A stretch of 64,000 nucleotides of DNA. Source: Palsa-189 sp963803735 (GTDB taxonomy: Bacteria; Acidobacteriota; Terriglobia; Acidiferrales; UBA7541). The position numbers and the translations under genes are program-made. Positions 45,378 to 53,544 of the stretch are shown here, piece after piece (positions within the stretch are counted from its first letter, which is position 1; each line of letters starts with the position of its first letter). The stretch covers positions 310,001 to 374,000 of the forward strand of contig CAWDNV010000023.1 of the NCBI GenBank assembly GCA_963803735.1. Reading direction: 5' to 3'. The notes beneath the pieces are model-generated. The model ran no database searches. It had not been told where the DNA came from and was given only the letters and a program-made list of their open reading frames with translations.

Positions 45378-46130
45378 TTAGGCGAACGCTTGCTCGGCCG
45401 CTAGGGTACGCCCGAGCAGTTCGCCGCGATACGCGAATGGCTGTTCGCGGAGTGCTTTGATGAAGCTCGGGAAGATCTCGCCGGTGAGCGTTCCTCCGTG
45501 CATGGCGTGAACCCACTCGGGCTTCATTCGTTCCACGCGATCGACCACGCGGCGGACGGGATCCTCGTGCGCGAAAATGCCCGAATGACGATACAGTTCA
45601 CACATGGCCGAACTGATATTCTCGCGAATGACCGGTGGCTGGTCGCCGGGCTGGATGAAGAGATCGGCAGGGAAGAGGCTGCTCGTTTTCTCTTCCCAGA
45701 GCATCATTGAATCCCAGTGATGTACATGTGGAGTTTCCAGGAAGCGCAGCGTGTGGCGTCCGAGACTAATCGCCTCCCCGTCGCGCTTTCCGGTCACGCG
45801 ACCCTGGCAGGCGAAATCGAAACTGTTCAGGTTCAGCGACGCGGATAATTCGCAGCCAACAAGCCGCGCATGAGGGGCTTGCGCCATAAAACGCTCCATG
45901 CCGCCGCATTCGTCGCCTTCAAAGTGCAAGAGGATGATGTAAGCAAGACGACTTGGGTCGAGCACTTGCCCGATGGCCTTGCAAACGTCCGCGTACATGG
46001 GGGCCATTCCTGTGTGAATCAGCGCCGGTTGCTCGTCGTCAATCAGGAATTGGTTGAAGCTCACCGGCGAATCCTTGGGCATAGTCGAGATGCGATAAAT
46101 TCCGCCAACGATTTGGTCAATGCGGGTCAC
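45378..46130 (-). CDS. Stand-alone oxygen-binding diiron protein (ODP/MBL fold)
   Basis: 250 residues from a GTG at 46130, chosen for the GGAGG upstream; the in-frame ATG at 46199 is 23 codons further out. It is a metallo-beta-lactamase fold with flavodiiron-type ligands: HFEGDECGGM (H69, E71, D73), PHVHHWDSM (His135-138 region), PADLFI (D156) and MHGG (H211). The family's second metal ligand after the first motif is Glu rather than His. The flavodoxin domain of flavodiiron proteins is missing, so electrons must come from elsewhere. Such proteins bind or reduce O2 or NO, or act as sensors. Confidence 0.8.
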   Translation of the reverse strand: MTRIDQIVGGIYRISTMPKDSPVSFNQFLIDDEQPALIHTGMAPMYADVCKAIGQVLDPSRLAYIILLHFEGDECGGMERFMAQAPHARLVGCELSASLNLNSFDFACQGRVTGKRDGEAISLGRHTLRFLETPHVHHWDSMMLWEEKTSSLFPADLFIQPGDQPPVIRENISSAMCELYRHSGIFAHEDPVRRVVDRVERMKPEWVHAMHGGTLTGEIFPSFIKALREQPFAYRGELLGRTLAAEQAFA

Positions 46131-46333
46131 TTGTCCTCCCAGTGTCACAGATAACAAAGAGTTACTCAGAAGCAGGCTCACAACCGTATCATTCGACACG
46201 TCTGGGCGGCAAATAGTGCCTGCAGAGCTTTCGATTGGGGGTATGCGATGTCCGTCGATGCAGGATTTGTAGTGCGTGACGAATTTTGAGGTATTGTAGC
46301 GGACCGATCCGTCACACTAAGGGAATTCAGAAA

Positions 46334-46732
46334 ATGGACATCAAAAGAGTTGGCTCGCAACCTTCCGTCAAGGGATCGTCAGACTGGTTCACTGGCACCG
46401 TGCGAATCGATCCGCTTTTTCAGGCGCCCGATCCGGCACTTGTTCAAGGCGCCAGCGTTACCTTTGAACCGGGCGCACGTACCGCATGGCACACGCATCC
46501 GCTCGGTCAGACCCTCATCGTCATGGCTGGCTGTGGCCTGGCACAGCGTTGGGGAGGTCCGATCGAGGAGATTCGTCCAGGTGACGTGGTCTGGTTCTCT
46601 CCCGGCGAGAAGCACTGGCATGGGGCTACGCCGGCCACAGCCATGACGCACATCGCCATTCAGGAAAAGCGCGACGGCAAAGTTGTCGATTGGATGGAAC
46701 AGGTCAGCGACGAACAATACCGCAGTAGGTGA
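46334..46732 (+). CDS. Cupin, close homologue of manganese-dependent hydroxynitrile lyase
   Basis: 132 residues from the ATG at 46334 (AAGGGAA upstream). It matches, as I recall it, the Granulicella tundricola cupin hydroxynitrile lyase in length and nearly throughout: DIKRVGSQ, DWFTGTVRIDPLFQAPDPAL, VTFEPGARTAWHTHPLGQTL, GEKHWHGA and VDWMEQVSDEQYR. The metal ligands fall on the same numbers (H53, H55, Q59, H94), and so do the pocket residues A40, V42, H96, H106 and Q110. The enzyme would cleave or form cyanohydrins ((R)-mandelonitrile type). The physiological role in Acidobacteria is unknown. It is followed 4 bases later by a membrane protein. Confidence 0.85.
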   Translation: MDIKRVGSQPSVKGSSDWFTGTVRIDPLFQAPDPALVQGASVTFEPGARTAWHTHPLGQTLIVMAGCGLAQRWGGPIEEIRPGDVVWFSPGEKHWHGATPATAMTHIAIQEKRDGKVVDWMEQVSDEQYRSR

Positions 46733-46736
46733 CGAC

Positions 46737-47273
46737 ATGACCGTACTGGCTGCCTGGGAGAATTTTTACGTGATCGTCGGATCGTCTGCCGGCGCCCTCA
46801 TCGGATTGCAGTTCGTCGTCATAACGCTCATCTCCGAGTTGCCGATTGCAGGTGTGGCGCAGGCCAGCAGCGCGTTTGGGACGCCAACCATCGTTCATTT
46901 CGGAGCCGTGCTGTTGCTGTCATTGGTTCTCAGCGCTCCATGGCACGCGATCAGCGCCGTCGCAGTTCTTTGGGGGTTGCTTGGCCTTATTGGGGTAGTC
47001 TACGCCGTGGTTGTGGCCCGGCGTATGCGACTACAAACCGCATACCAACCCGAGTTTGAGGACTGGCTGTTCCACGTTCTGCTGCCGTTCGCTGCATACG
47101 TCGTGCTGGCTGCATCGGCGTACGCCGCCCGCTCTCATGTGGGCGGCGCCCTGTTTGGCGTCGGAGCGGCAGTGTCGCTGCTGCTCTTCATCGGCATTCA
47201 TAACGCCTGGGATAGCGTCACGTACCACGTTTTTGTCAAACGGGCAAAACACAAAGCAGGGCAGCCCCGTTAA
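46737..47273 (+). CDS. Membrane protein of unknown function, four to five helices
   Basis: 178 residues from the ATG at 46737, with AGGTGAC upstream. Hydrophobic stretches: FYVIVGSSAGALIGLQFVVI, FGAVLLLSLVLSAPWHAISA, LWGLLGLIGVVYAVVVARR, VLLPFAAYVVLAASAYAARS and GALFGVGAAVSLLLFIGIHN. I do not recognise the family. It starts 4 bases after the cupin and is probably co-transcribed with it. Confidence 0.72.
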   Translation: MTVLAAWENFYVIVGSSAGALIGLQFVVITLISELPIAGVAQASSAFGTPTIVHFGAVLLLSLVLSAPWHAISAVAVLWGLLGLIGVVYAVVVARRMRLQTAYQPEFEDWLFHVLLPFAAYVVLAASAYAARSHVGGALFGVGAAVSLLLFIGIHNAWDSVTYHVFVKRAKHKAGQPR

Positions 47274-47276
47274 GTC

Positions 47277-47409
47277 CTCCCGCCGCGCCACGAGGACATA
47301 TTGATTCCTGAAGCTGCGATTTGCTGCGCAAATTCCTTGCCTATTCCGGACGAGGCACCCGTGACGAGTGCCCAGGGGCCGAACCTTTTTTATCGAGCGC
47401 GACTGTCAT
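47277..47409 (-). pseudogene. N-terminal remnant of a short-chain dehydrogenase
   Basis: About 44 codons. A good ATG (47409) opens with MTVALDKK, then a one-base frameshift at a run of six A leads to PWALVTGASSGIGKEFAQQ and IAASGIN. A second one-base shift near 47305 leads to LVARRED, then the gene ends where the membrane gene begins. TGxxxGIG and the VARR turn are the cofactor motifs of an SDR. It is an SDR gene cut down to its N-terminus and broken by two shifts. Confidence 0.75.
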
Positions 47410-47474
47410 CTTTTCGCTCCGTTCTGCCTGCTTAGGGCTTGTTGTGTTGTTGTGTCACAAATTATTCGTTCGAA

Positions 47475-48254
47475 TTAATTCTGTGTTCTGAGCATACGAT
47501 CGACCGATCGGCTCATTTGTTTCAAAATAAATCCAGGCGCCAAGCGATTCATCATTTTGAGCTGATTCGCCTGACCTGGACGAATTTCAAATCGATCGGT
47601 TTGCATTCCTTTGACGGCGACTTTAACCATGTCTTCCACCTTCATGATAGAAGTGCCTTTCATGTCTTCAACATTAAAGTCATCCAAGAGTTCGGTTTGT
47701 GTCGCAGGCGGTGCTAGGTCAAATACCTTCACTTTGGTATTTCTCAGTTGCACACGAAGAGACTCGGTGAACGAATGCAGACCGGCCTTGGTGGCGCAAT
47801 AAACCGGTGAAATGGGCAATGGAACAAATGCCAATCCCGATGAAACGTTCATGATTGCCGCCTCTGATTTTGTTTTCAAATGCGGCAAGAATTGTTTCAC
47901 CATGCGAATCGGCCCGCTCAAATTGATTTCAATCTCTCGAGTGATGTCTTCGAGGCTTCCAGCTTTGTCGTGAATATTGATCTCACGCATGATGCCGGCG
48001 TTGTTGATCAAAATGTTGAGCTCAGGAAATTGTTTGGTGACCTCTTCGTAAAGAGTGGCGATCGCTTTCGGATCGGAAACGTCGCTTCGAAAGGTGTGAA
48101 TTTTTGGAAAGGCCGCTTTCGCACGGTCCATCTTAGCTTGATCGCGGCCCGTGATAAGAATCGTGTTACCAAGTGCCGTGAGTTGTTTGGTGAGTTCGTA
48201 ACCGATGCCACCGGCACCACCGGTGATCAAAATCGTATTGCTCGTGAGTTTCAT
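47475..48254 (-). CDS. Short-chain dehydrogenase/reductase (DltE-like)
   Basis: 259 residues from an ATG with AGGAGG upstream. Rossmann motif TGGAGGIG, NNAG (INNAGIM), catalytic Ser (NVSSGLAFVP) and YxxxK (YCATKAG) are all intact. The C-terminal part (GPIRMVKQFLPHLKT, VKVFDLAPPATQTELLDDF) resembles the DltE/YdfG-type SDRs. Base composition is AT-richer than in the flanks, suggesting horizontal acquisition. It lies downstream of another SDR on the same strand and may share its operon. Substrate unknown. Confidence 0.9.
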   Translation of the reverse strand: MKLTSNTILITGGAGGIGYELTKQLTALGNTILITGRDQAKMDRAKAAFPKIHTFRSDVSDPKAIATLYEEVTKQFPELNILINNAGIMREINIHDKAGSLEDITREIEINLSGPIRMVKQFLPHLKTKSEAAIMNVSSGLAFVPLPISPVYCATKAGLHSFTESLRVQLRNTKVKVFDLAPPATQTELLDDFNVEDMKGTSIMKVEDMVKVAVKGMQTDRFEIRPGQANQLKMMNRLAPGFILKQMSRSVDRMLRTQN

Positions 48255-48359
48255 AATTAAATACCTCCTAAGTTATGTGACCATTTATAAATCGCACTCC
48301 ACGTCGACGAGACGGCTCAGAAGGTTGATGGGCGGTCTTCGAATAAACGCTGAGTAAGC

Positions 48360-48962
48360 TCAATCAACTTTGTAAACGCGGCCGGTTTGCGCGCCCAAGA
48401 TAGCGCGTTTGTAGGCTTGTCCAACTTTCCATCCTTCGACCGGAATCATGCCGGTGAAGAACTGGGCAAATTGAGATTCGGATTCTTTTAGCATCGTGGG
48501 ACTCACCACATTGATACGCAGTCCCTTAGGAAGCTCAATTGCGGCAGCCCGAACAAAAGCTTCCAACGCGCCCGAGACGGTTGAAGCCGCGACGCCGGCG
48601 ATGATCGGGTCGTCATTGAGAATGCCCGAAACCAAAGTGAAGGATCCTTTTTCTTTGATGAACGGGATCGCCTCCTGAACCAGATTGATCTGACCCATGA
48701 GTTTGCTTCCCAACGAAAACTGCCACTTTTCAGCGGTGAGTTCCGAAAGCGGAGCAAATGCGACTTGGCCTGCTGCAATGGCCACGGCATCAAACGAGCC
48801 GATGGCTTGATAAAGCTTCCTGACACTTTCGCGGTTCTCGATCTCGACTTGAAAATCGCCTGATTTGTGCCCGACCTTGACTATCTCATGGCCAGCACCC
48901 GCCAATGCCTTTTGAACCAGTTCGCCGATCTTTCCGTTTGCGCCAATCAAAATAATTTTCAT
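48360..48962 (-). CDS. Short SDR-family protein
   Basis: 200 residues. The nucleotide loop is IGANGKIG, the motif AIAAGQVAFAP replaces NNAG, and the family's Ser/Tyr/Lys triad is not intact: VSGILNDDPIIAG has the serine, but a YxxxK is absent (ASTVSGALEAF lies there). Such short, atypical SDRs occur beside DltE-like SDRs in Proteobacteria. It is AT-richer than its flanks. It precedes the DltE-like gene by ~105 bases. Activity as a classic dehydrogenase is doubtful. Confidence 0.85.
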   Translation of the reverse strand: MKIILIGANGKIGELVQKALAGAGHEIVKVGHKSGDFQVEIENRESVRKLYQAIGSFDAVAIAAGQVAFAPLSELTAEKWQFSLGSKLMGQINLVQEAIPFIKEKGSFTLVSGILNDDPIIAGVAASTVSGALEAFVRAAAIELPKGLRINVVSPTMLKESESQFAQFFTGMIPVEGWKVGQAYKRAILGAQTGRVYKVD

Positions 48963-48994
48963 AAAAACTCCATTCTCGTTTCTGATCTCAGGAT

Positions 48995-49296
48995 TTATTT
49001 ATTCACTTTCAATTTAGGGGCCAATCCGCCAGTAGTGTCGAGCACTTGCCCAGTAACCCAGCGAGCGTCGGGCGAGGCGAGGAACGCGACTACATCGGCG
49101 ACATTAGACGTCGTTCCGAGCCGCCCAGCGGCGTGCGCGCAACCATTCCCTTCACCGCCTCCTCGCCCATCCGGGCGGTAGCTGCCCTTAGCATCGCTGT
49201 ATCCACCAGGCCGGGGGCCACCGCGTTTACCGTAACGCCCCTGGGACCGAGTTCCGCCGCCCAAACGCGAGTCAACGCATCGTGATTGCGTGTCAC
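48995..49296 (-). pseudogene. C-terminal remnant of a FabG-like SDR
   Basis: Two overlapping frames, joined by a one-base deletion near 49120-49125, spell the C-terminal third of a FabG-type SDR: ALTRVWAAELGPRGVTVNAV, GLVDTAMLRA, then RLGTTSNVADVVAFLASPDA and WVTGQVLDTTGG. The N-terminal Rossmann half is missing: the frame begins at the end of the TetR gene. The remnant is probably the former target of that regulator, cut by a deletion. Confidence 0.8.
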
Positions 49297-49856
49297 AAGG
49301 TCCCGATCCAGTCTTTAAGCCTCTTTGCCTCCATCACCACCACCTCGCGGTCGTTGGTGCCGAGCGCAACAGCCGCCATACCCTGAAAGGCGGAGAACAA
49401 ATGGACCGCGAGTTCTCGTGAATCCTTTTCATGGCCAACGGCCCGGAACTGCTCCTTAAGCCAACACATGGGCTCATTGAAGAGCGCCGCGGATTTCTTC
49501 GCGAGAGCGCCGCCCTCCTTGTGCAACTCCGTGCACAGCCCGCCAAGAGGGCATCCTCCGCGCGCAAGTTGCTCCCGGTTCGCTTGGACGCTACCCACGA
49601 ACGCTAACAGCCGCTCCTTCGGAGAACTCAAGCGGTCCCACTCCGCCCGGGCTGCGCGAAACTCCTCGAGGCGCCGCTCCACCACGGCTTCGGCGAGTTC
49701 TTCCTTGGTTTTGAAGTAGTAGTAGACATTGCCTACCGGCACGCGAGCCGCCTCGGCGATCTCCGCCAGACTCGTCTCTCGGAAACCTCGTCCATACGCC
49801 AGCTTCGTCGCAGTCTCAATCAGCCGCGTTCGCTTGTCCGGTTGTGCCGTTCGCAT
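49293..49856 (-). CDS. TetR/AcrR-family transcriptional regulator
   Basis: 187 residues, ATG at 49856 with GGAGAAT upstream. The N-terminal helix-turn-helix is clear (LIETATKLAYGRGFRETSLA, EIAEAARVPVGNVYYYFKTK, EELAEAVV). The C-terminal ligand domain has GGCPLGGLCTELHKEGGALA and FSAFQGMAAVALG, resembling regulators of SDR or xenobiotic genes. A perfect palindrome 17 bases upstream of its start is the obvious operator, implying autorepression. The SDR directly downstream is decayed. Confidence 0.93.
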   Translation of the reverse strand: MRTAQPDKRTRLIETATKLAYGRGFRETSLAEIAEAARVPVGNVYYYFKTKEELAEAVVERRLEEFRAARAEWDRLSSPKERLLAFVGSVQANREQLARGGCPLGGLCTELHKEGGALAKKSAALFNEPMCWLKEQFRAVGHEKDSRELAVHLFSAFQGMAAVALGTNDREVVVMEAKRLKDWIGTL

Positions 49857-49872
49857 ATTCTCCGACTCGGAT

Positions 49873-49894
49873 GAGTTAGTTATGTAACTAACTC
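49873..49894. promoter_or_regulatory. TetR operator: perfect palindrome
   Basis: Two exact 10-base arms, GAGTTAGTTA (49873-49882) and TAACTAACTC (49885-49894), flank a TG centre. It lies 17 bases upstream of the TetR-family start and has the size and symmetry of TetR operators. Binding is inferred. Confidence 0.8.
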
Positions 49895-50138
49895 AGATCA
49901 TAAACCCGATGCGCCCGTGTCGTCAACCCCCGCGACACGCCAACATTTTGGGGTGGATGGTGGACCAATCCAAAACGGTGGGTTTGAATGTGAGTTGCCT
50001 AGTTAGTCGGCGAACCGCCTATCAGGTTGCGGTTGAAAGGGACCATGGGCGGTTGACGGGCCACTCGGATGTCATATTGCCGCCATTGCGACGGCTCCAT
50101 ATGACTTCCGCATCGATTTTTGTGCTTTAATTATCGGC

Positions 50139-50678
50139 ATGGAACAGGCTGGAATCAGTCCGCGCCCAGTGGTGGGAGCGATCATTTTAGTCAGCGGCCT
50201 GGCTGTGTCGTTCCTGCTGTGGCTGCTTTACGTTCATCATGCTTCCGCCGATTTCACCGGCCGCTGGATGTTTTTGCCGGCCCTCAACGCGATTCTGAAC
50301 GGGTTGTGCGCCATTGCGCTGTGCGTGGGCTTATATTTCATCAAACATCACAACAGGGAAGCGCATCGCACGAGCATGCTGGTAGCCTTGACGCTCTCTT
50401 CCATGTTCCTCGTCAGCTACATCGTGAATCACGCACTGCACGGCGACACAATCTTTCCCGGCCACAGCCCGGTGCGCACGCTGTACCTTTCGATTTTAGC
50501 CAGCCACGTGATACTTTCCATCGTTGCGCTGCCTATGGTGATCACCACGTTCTTCTTCTCGCTGACGGGCCGGTTCGCGATGCATCGCCGAATCGCACGC
50601 TGGACGTTCCCCATTTGGCTCTATGTTTCGATCACCGGCGTGGTGGTTTTCGTCTTCCTCAAGGCCTACGCGTACTAA
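50139..50678 (+). CDS. DUF420 membrane protein
   Basis: 179 residues with five helices: VGAIILVSGLAVSFLLWLLY, MFLPALNAILNGLCAIALCV, SMLVALTLSSMFLVSYIVNH, YLSILASHVILSIVALPMVI and WTFPIWLYVSITGVVVFVFL. Motifs LPALNAILN, FIKHHNREAHRTSM, LASHVILSIVALP and HRRIARWTFPIWLYVSITG match DUF420, whose members (CtaM-like) help assemble or maturate cytochrome oxidase in Firmicutes. His residues at helix ends could bind a cofactor. Its stop overlaps that of a convergent TPR gene. Confidence 0.88.
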   Translation: MEQAGISPRPVVGAIILVSGLAVSFLLWLLYVHHASADFTGRWMFLPALNAILNGLCAIALCVGLYFIKHHNREAHRTSMLVALTLSSMFLVSYIVNHALHGDTIFPGHSPVRTLYLSILASHVILSIVALPMVITTFFFSLTGRFAMHRRIARWTFPIWLYVSITGVVVFVFLKAYAY

Positions 50679-51421
50679 GCGGACAACTGCTTGAGCAAAG
50701 CCTGTCCCTTTTGAAACCATGGCCGCTCGATCCGCTGCCAGTAGCGCGGCAGCGTCCGTTTCTTTTGCAGAAGCTGCCTCAGCCATTCCCGCGCTTCCTC
50801 GCTTCGGTTTTGCGATTTCAGGAACGCCGCGTACATATACAGGGTTTCGGGAGTATTGGAATGCTGCACGACCTCCGCGAAAAGTGGCGCCGCTTCCTGT
50901 TCCCGTCCCGTCTCCGCGTAAGCCTCCGCCAGCATCAGCTTCGCGCGATAGGAATCGAACTTCGCGTCGCTGCGAACGACGCGCTCAAAGTCCGGCACGG
51001 CCGCCGCCGGCTGGCCCAGTGCCATCAGGCACAGTCCGCGCCGGTAAAAGCAGTGCGGTGAATCGCTTCGGGTGGCGATGGCGCGGTCGAATGCCTCCTG
51101 CGCCTTCGCGTATTGCTTTTCGTCCCAATACAACTCGCCGAGCTCCTCGAAATTCGCCGCCGACGGATTGTCGATAATGGCCGTTTCCACCACGGCGATG
51201 CGCGACTTCCGGCCGTATCCCTGGAAGACCTTCCGCAGCAAGCCGGCGTCCGGCAGCATTTCGGCCACGATATAGACGAGGGCGCCGAGGAAACCGCCGA
51301 AGAAAATAACCCACAGCCAGAATCCATCCGGCCTGCGGCGAAAGAAATGCACCAGCGCCACCAATTGCACGATGAATCCCCAGGGATAGAAGAGATAGCC
51401 CAGGCGGAAGAGTCCAAACAT
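50675..51421 (-). CDS. Membrane-anchored TPR protein
   Basis: 248 residues. Two N-terminal helices (LFYPWGFIVQLVALVHFF; GFWLWVIFFGGFLGALVYIV) anchor it, and the rest is tetratricopeptide repeats: PSAANFEELGELYWDEKQYA, SPHCFYRRGLCLMALGQPAA, YRAKLMLAEAYAETGREQEA and NTPETLYMYAAFLKSQNRSE. It is predicted to be a cytoplasmic scaffold at the inner membrane. It overlaps the convergent DUF420 stop by 4 bases. Confidence 0.82.
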   Translation of the reverse strand: MFGLFRLGYLFYPWGFIVQLVALVHFFRRRPDGFWLWVIFFGGFLGALVYIVAEMLPDAGLLRKVFQGYGRKSRIAVVETAIIDNPSAANFEELGELYWDEKQYAKAQEAFDRAIATRSDSPHCFYRRGLCLMALGQPAAAVPDFERVVRSDAKFDSYRAKLMLAEAYAETGREQEAAPLFAEVVQHSNTPETLYMYAAFLKSQNRSEEAREWLRQLLQKKRTLPRYWQRIERPWFQKGQALLKQLSA

Positions 51422-51607
51422 TACGCGGGTCTCACCTCGCTAATTCCGTACCGACCTGCCCTAAACACGTGGTTGCAGCGTCATTGTAGAGGAGAAGCGC
51501 GCGATGCGCAGGCCAGAGGAAGCCTGGAGAGGTGCCATGCACCCCACTATCCCGTGTCGGAATTTAGCGCTAAGTGAGCGCGCGAATTTTTCGAACCATC
51601 TGGAGTA

Positions 51608-52670
51608 TTACTTCTTCGGAGCGTAAGGACCGACTTCAGGCTTGCCCTGCGTGTCTATCAGATCTCCGAGCTCTGCGGCCACTCCCCGAGCGATTGCCGC
51701 AGTCTCGCTGCCGTTCTGGAAACAGGTAAAATCGGGACGATCGCGCCATGCGAATGGTCCGCACAGCCGCTTCCCAGCAGCCAAAGCGGCATCATGCACA
51801 ACGTTGATCAGCCTCTCGTAGTCGGGATCGCCTTGTTTGTAGCCCGAAAAGTTGCCGAGGTCTGAACTCGCCGCGAATACTGCGTCCACGCCGGGAATCG
51901 CCGCGATCTCGCGAGCCTGCGCCGCGCCGCCGACCGTCTCGATCATCTCGATCAAAACCACGTTGTCATTGATGGTATTGCGATAGCCGCCCGGAACGTT
52001 GCCCCAGAAGTCAGACGAATACGCCTGTCCGGCGCCCAGGCTCCGCTTGCCGAGCGGCGGGAAATAGGTCCAGTCTCTTCCGGCTTTGCCTTCCTCGACG
52101 GTTCTAACCGTGGGTACTACGATCACGAGCGCCCCCTCATCCATGGCATGCTGAATCTCGCGCTCGTCGGCATAAGCGACACGAACTCCTGGCACCGCTT
52201 TCGCATGCGGGCAGGCCTGCCACATTTTGGCCACGTTTTCCCACGCGCGAGGGACTGTGCTGCATCTCCGTCCAGATGAAGTCATATCCGGCATTCGCCA
52301 TCGCGCAATAGGTCGATGGATCGGACGACGCAGCCACAGTTCCGCCTGTCACGTTCTCGCCCCGCTTCATCTTGAGCTTCACGGGGTTCCAGATCTTTGC
52401 ATTCGGCGACGAATCGAACGCGTGACCGTACTTCCAGCTCTTCTCGTCGATGGTGCCTTGATTAACAGCGCTGACAGGCGCCTTGGATACTGCGCCGGAA
52501 TCCTTGCCGGCAGGTGCTGCTAGCGGGAACTTCGTCGCTCCTGCATGGGGATCGGATGCGGGGGTTGCCTGCGCTCCCTGGCTCGAGTTTCCCGGCTGTT
52601 GAGCTAGAACGTGAAGCACTCCAAATCCGACTGCAGCGGAGAGCACCAGCACTGTAAGTTGGCGATTCAT
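51608..52670 (-). pseudogene. Exported HpcH/HpaI-type aldolase, frameshifted
   Basis: From an ATG at 52670 with AAGGAGT upstream, a signal peptide (LTVLVLSAAVGFGVLHVLAQ) leads to the aldolase barrel start (GYDFIWTEMQHSPS). A one-base shift at about 52243-52250 then moves the remainder to another frame: WENVAKMWQACPHAKAVPGV, GALVIVVPTVRT, VVLIEMIETVGGAAQ and AASSDLGNFSGYKQGDPDYE. The Arg, Glu and Asp of the HpcH active site (VRVAY, EMIET, SSDLG) survive. Length (1,063 bases) is one over a multiple of three. Either a recent pseudogene or a sequence error. A secreted form of this cytoplasmic family is unusual. Confidence 0.8.
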
Positions 52671-52758
52671 TTTTACTCCTTTCCCAGTCACTCCGTACGG
52701 CAACTTATCACGAACTGGCGTACGGAATTTTTGCGGGGCACAACGCTTCCACCGCCTA

Positions 52759-53544
52759 CTACTTTGGCGTAGGCGGGTTGTATCGCCGGTTGCTCACGCT
52801 CACCGGGTGCGTGTCGCCGCGGTGGCATGTGTAGCAGGTTACCTCCTGGTTGCCCACGGGGAAGATGCCGGTGCCGGGAAAATTTGAGTTGATCTGCCGC
52901 ACCAGCATGATCATCTTCCGCGCGATGTCCTTACGCGGGTTGATGTCTACCTCTTGCGTCCTTCCGCCGCCGTGACAGTAGTTGCAGTCCACGTTGAGGG
53001 CGTCGCGGAACTCGCCCATCAGCGAATCTGCGCCGTGTACGTGCGTGTCTGGGGGCAGCAGCTTTAAACTCACCCCTGGTCTCTGATCTGGGGGTGCGTC
53101 GCCCAAGGAGTTACCCCGGTTGTAGAATTTCCTTGGCGCCACTGTCTCCGGCTTTACACTTCCCCGATGGCATGTCATGCAATCCACTTCGTGATACCCC
53201 TCGGGAAAAACTCCGGCGCTGCTCGGGAAGCTCGTATCGATCAGCCGTACCATTCCGATCATCTTGCGCGCCATTTCTTTCTTCGGATTGCTATCGGCCG
53301 CGAAATCGCCTTCCGCATGACAATAGGTACACTGCACTCCCAGCGCCTCATTAAAGTTCTGCATGACGAAGGGAATATCGGAGTTCGGGGCGAGGAGTTT
53401 CAGGTTCTTCCAGGCTGCTGGCTGAACCGCGCCGCGGCCACCTGGTTGCTGAGCGAACAGCGGCACTGACACAAGCGTCCCTGCTGGCACAGCAAGCAGG
53501 CAACCGACCAAGGCCAAAGAGCTGATCGAGCGTGCTCGCTTCAT
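52759..53544 (-). CDS. Exported tetraheme cytochrome c built from two tandem diheme units
   Basis: 261 residues from the ATG at 53544 with GGAGGAAAG upstream. After a signal peptide (LALVGCLLAVPAGTLVSVPL) come four heme sites: CTYCH (72-76), CMTCH (122-126), CNYCH (187-191) and CYTCH (237-241). The pairs repeat exactly 115 residues apart, as do M61 (VMQNFNEALGVQC) and M176 (LMGEFRDALNVDC), likely axial ligands. The fold resembles the photosynthetic reaction-centre cytochrome c family, used in non-phototrophic Acidobacteria for unknown periplasmic electron transfer. Confidence 0.9.
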   Translation of the reverse strand: MKRARSISSLALVGCLLAVPAGTLVSVPLFAQQPGGRGAVQPAAWKNLKLLAPNSDIPFVMQNFNEALGVQCTYCHAEGDFAADSNPKKEMARKMIGMVRLIDTSFPSSAGVFPEGYHEVDCMTCHRGSVKPETVAPRKFYNRGNSLGDAPPDQRPGVSLKLLPPDTHVHGADSLMGEFRDALNVDCNYCHGGGRTQEVDINPRKDIARKMIMLVRQINSNFPGTGIFPVGNQEVTCYTCHRGDTHPVSVSNRRYNPPTPK

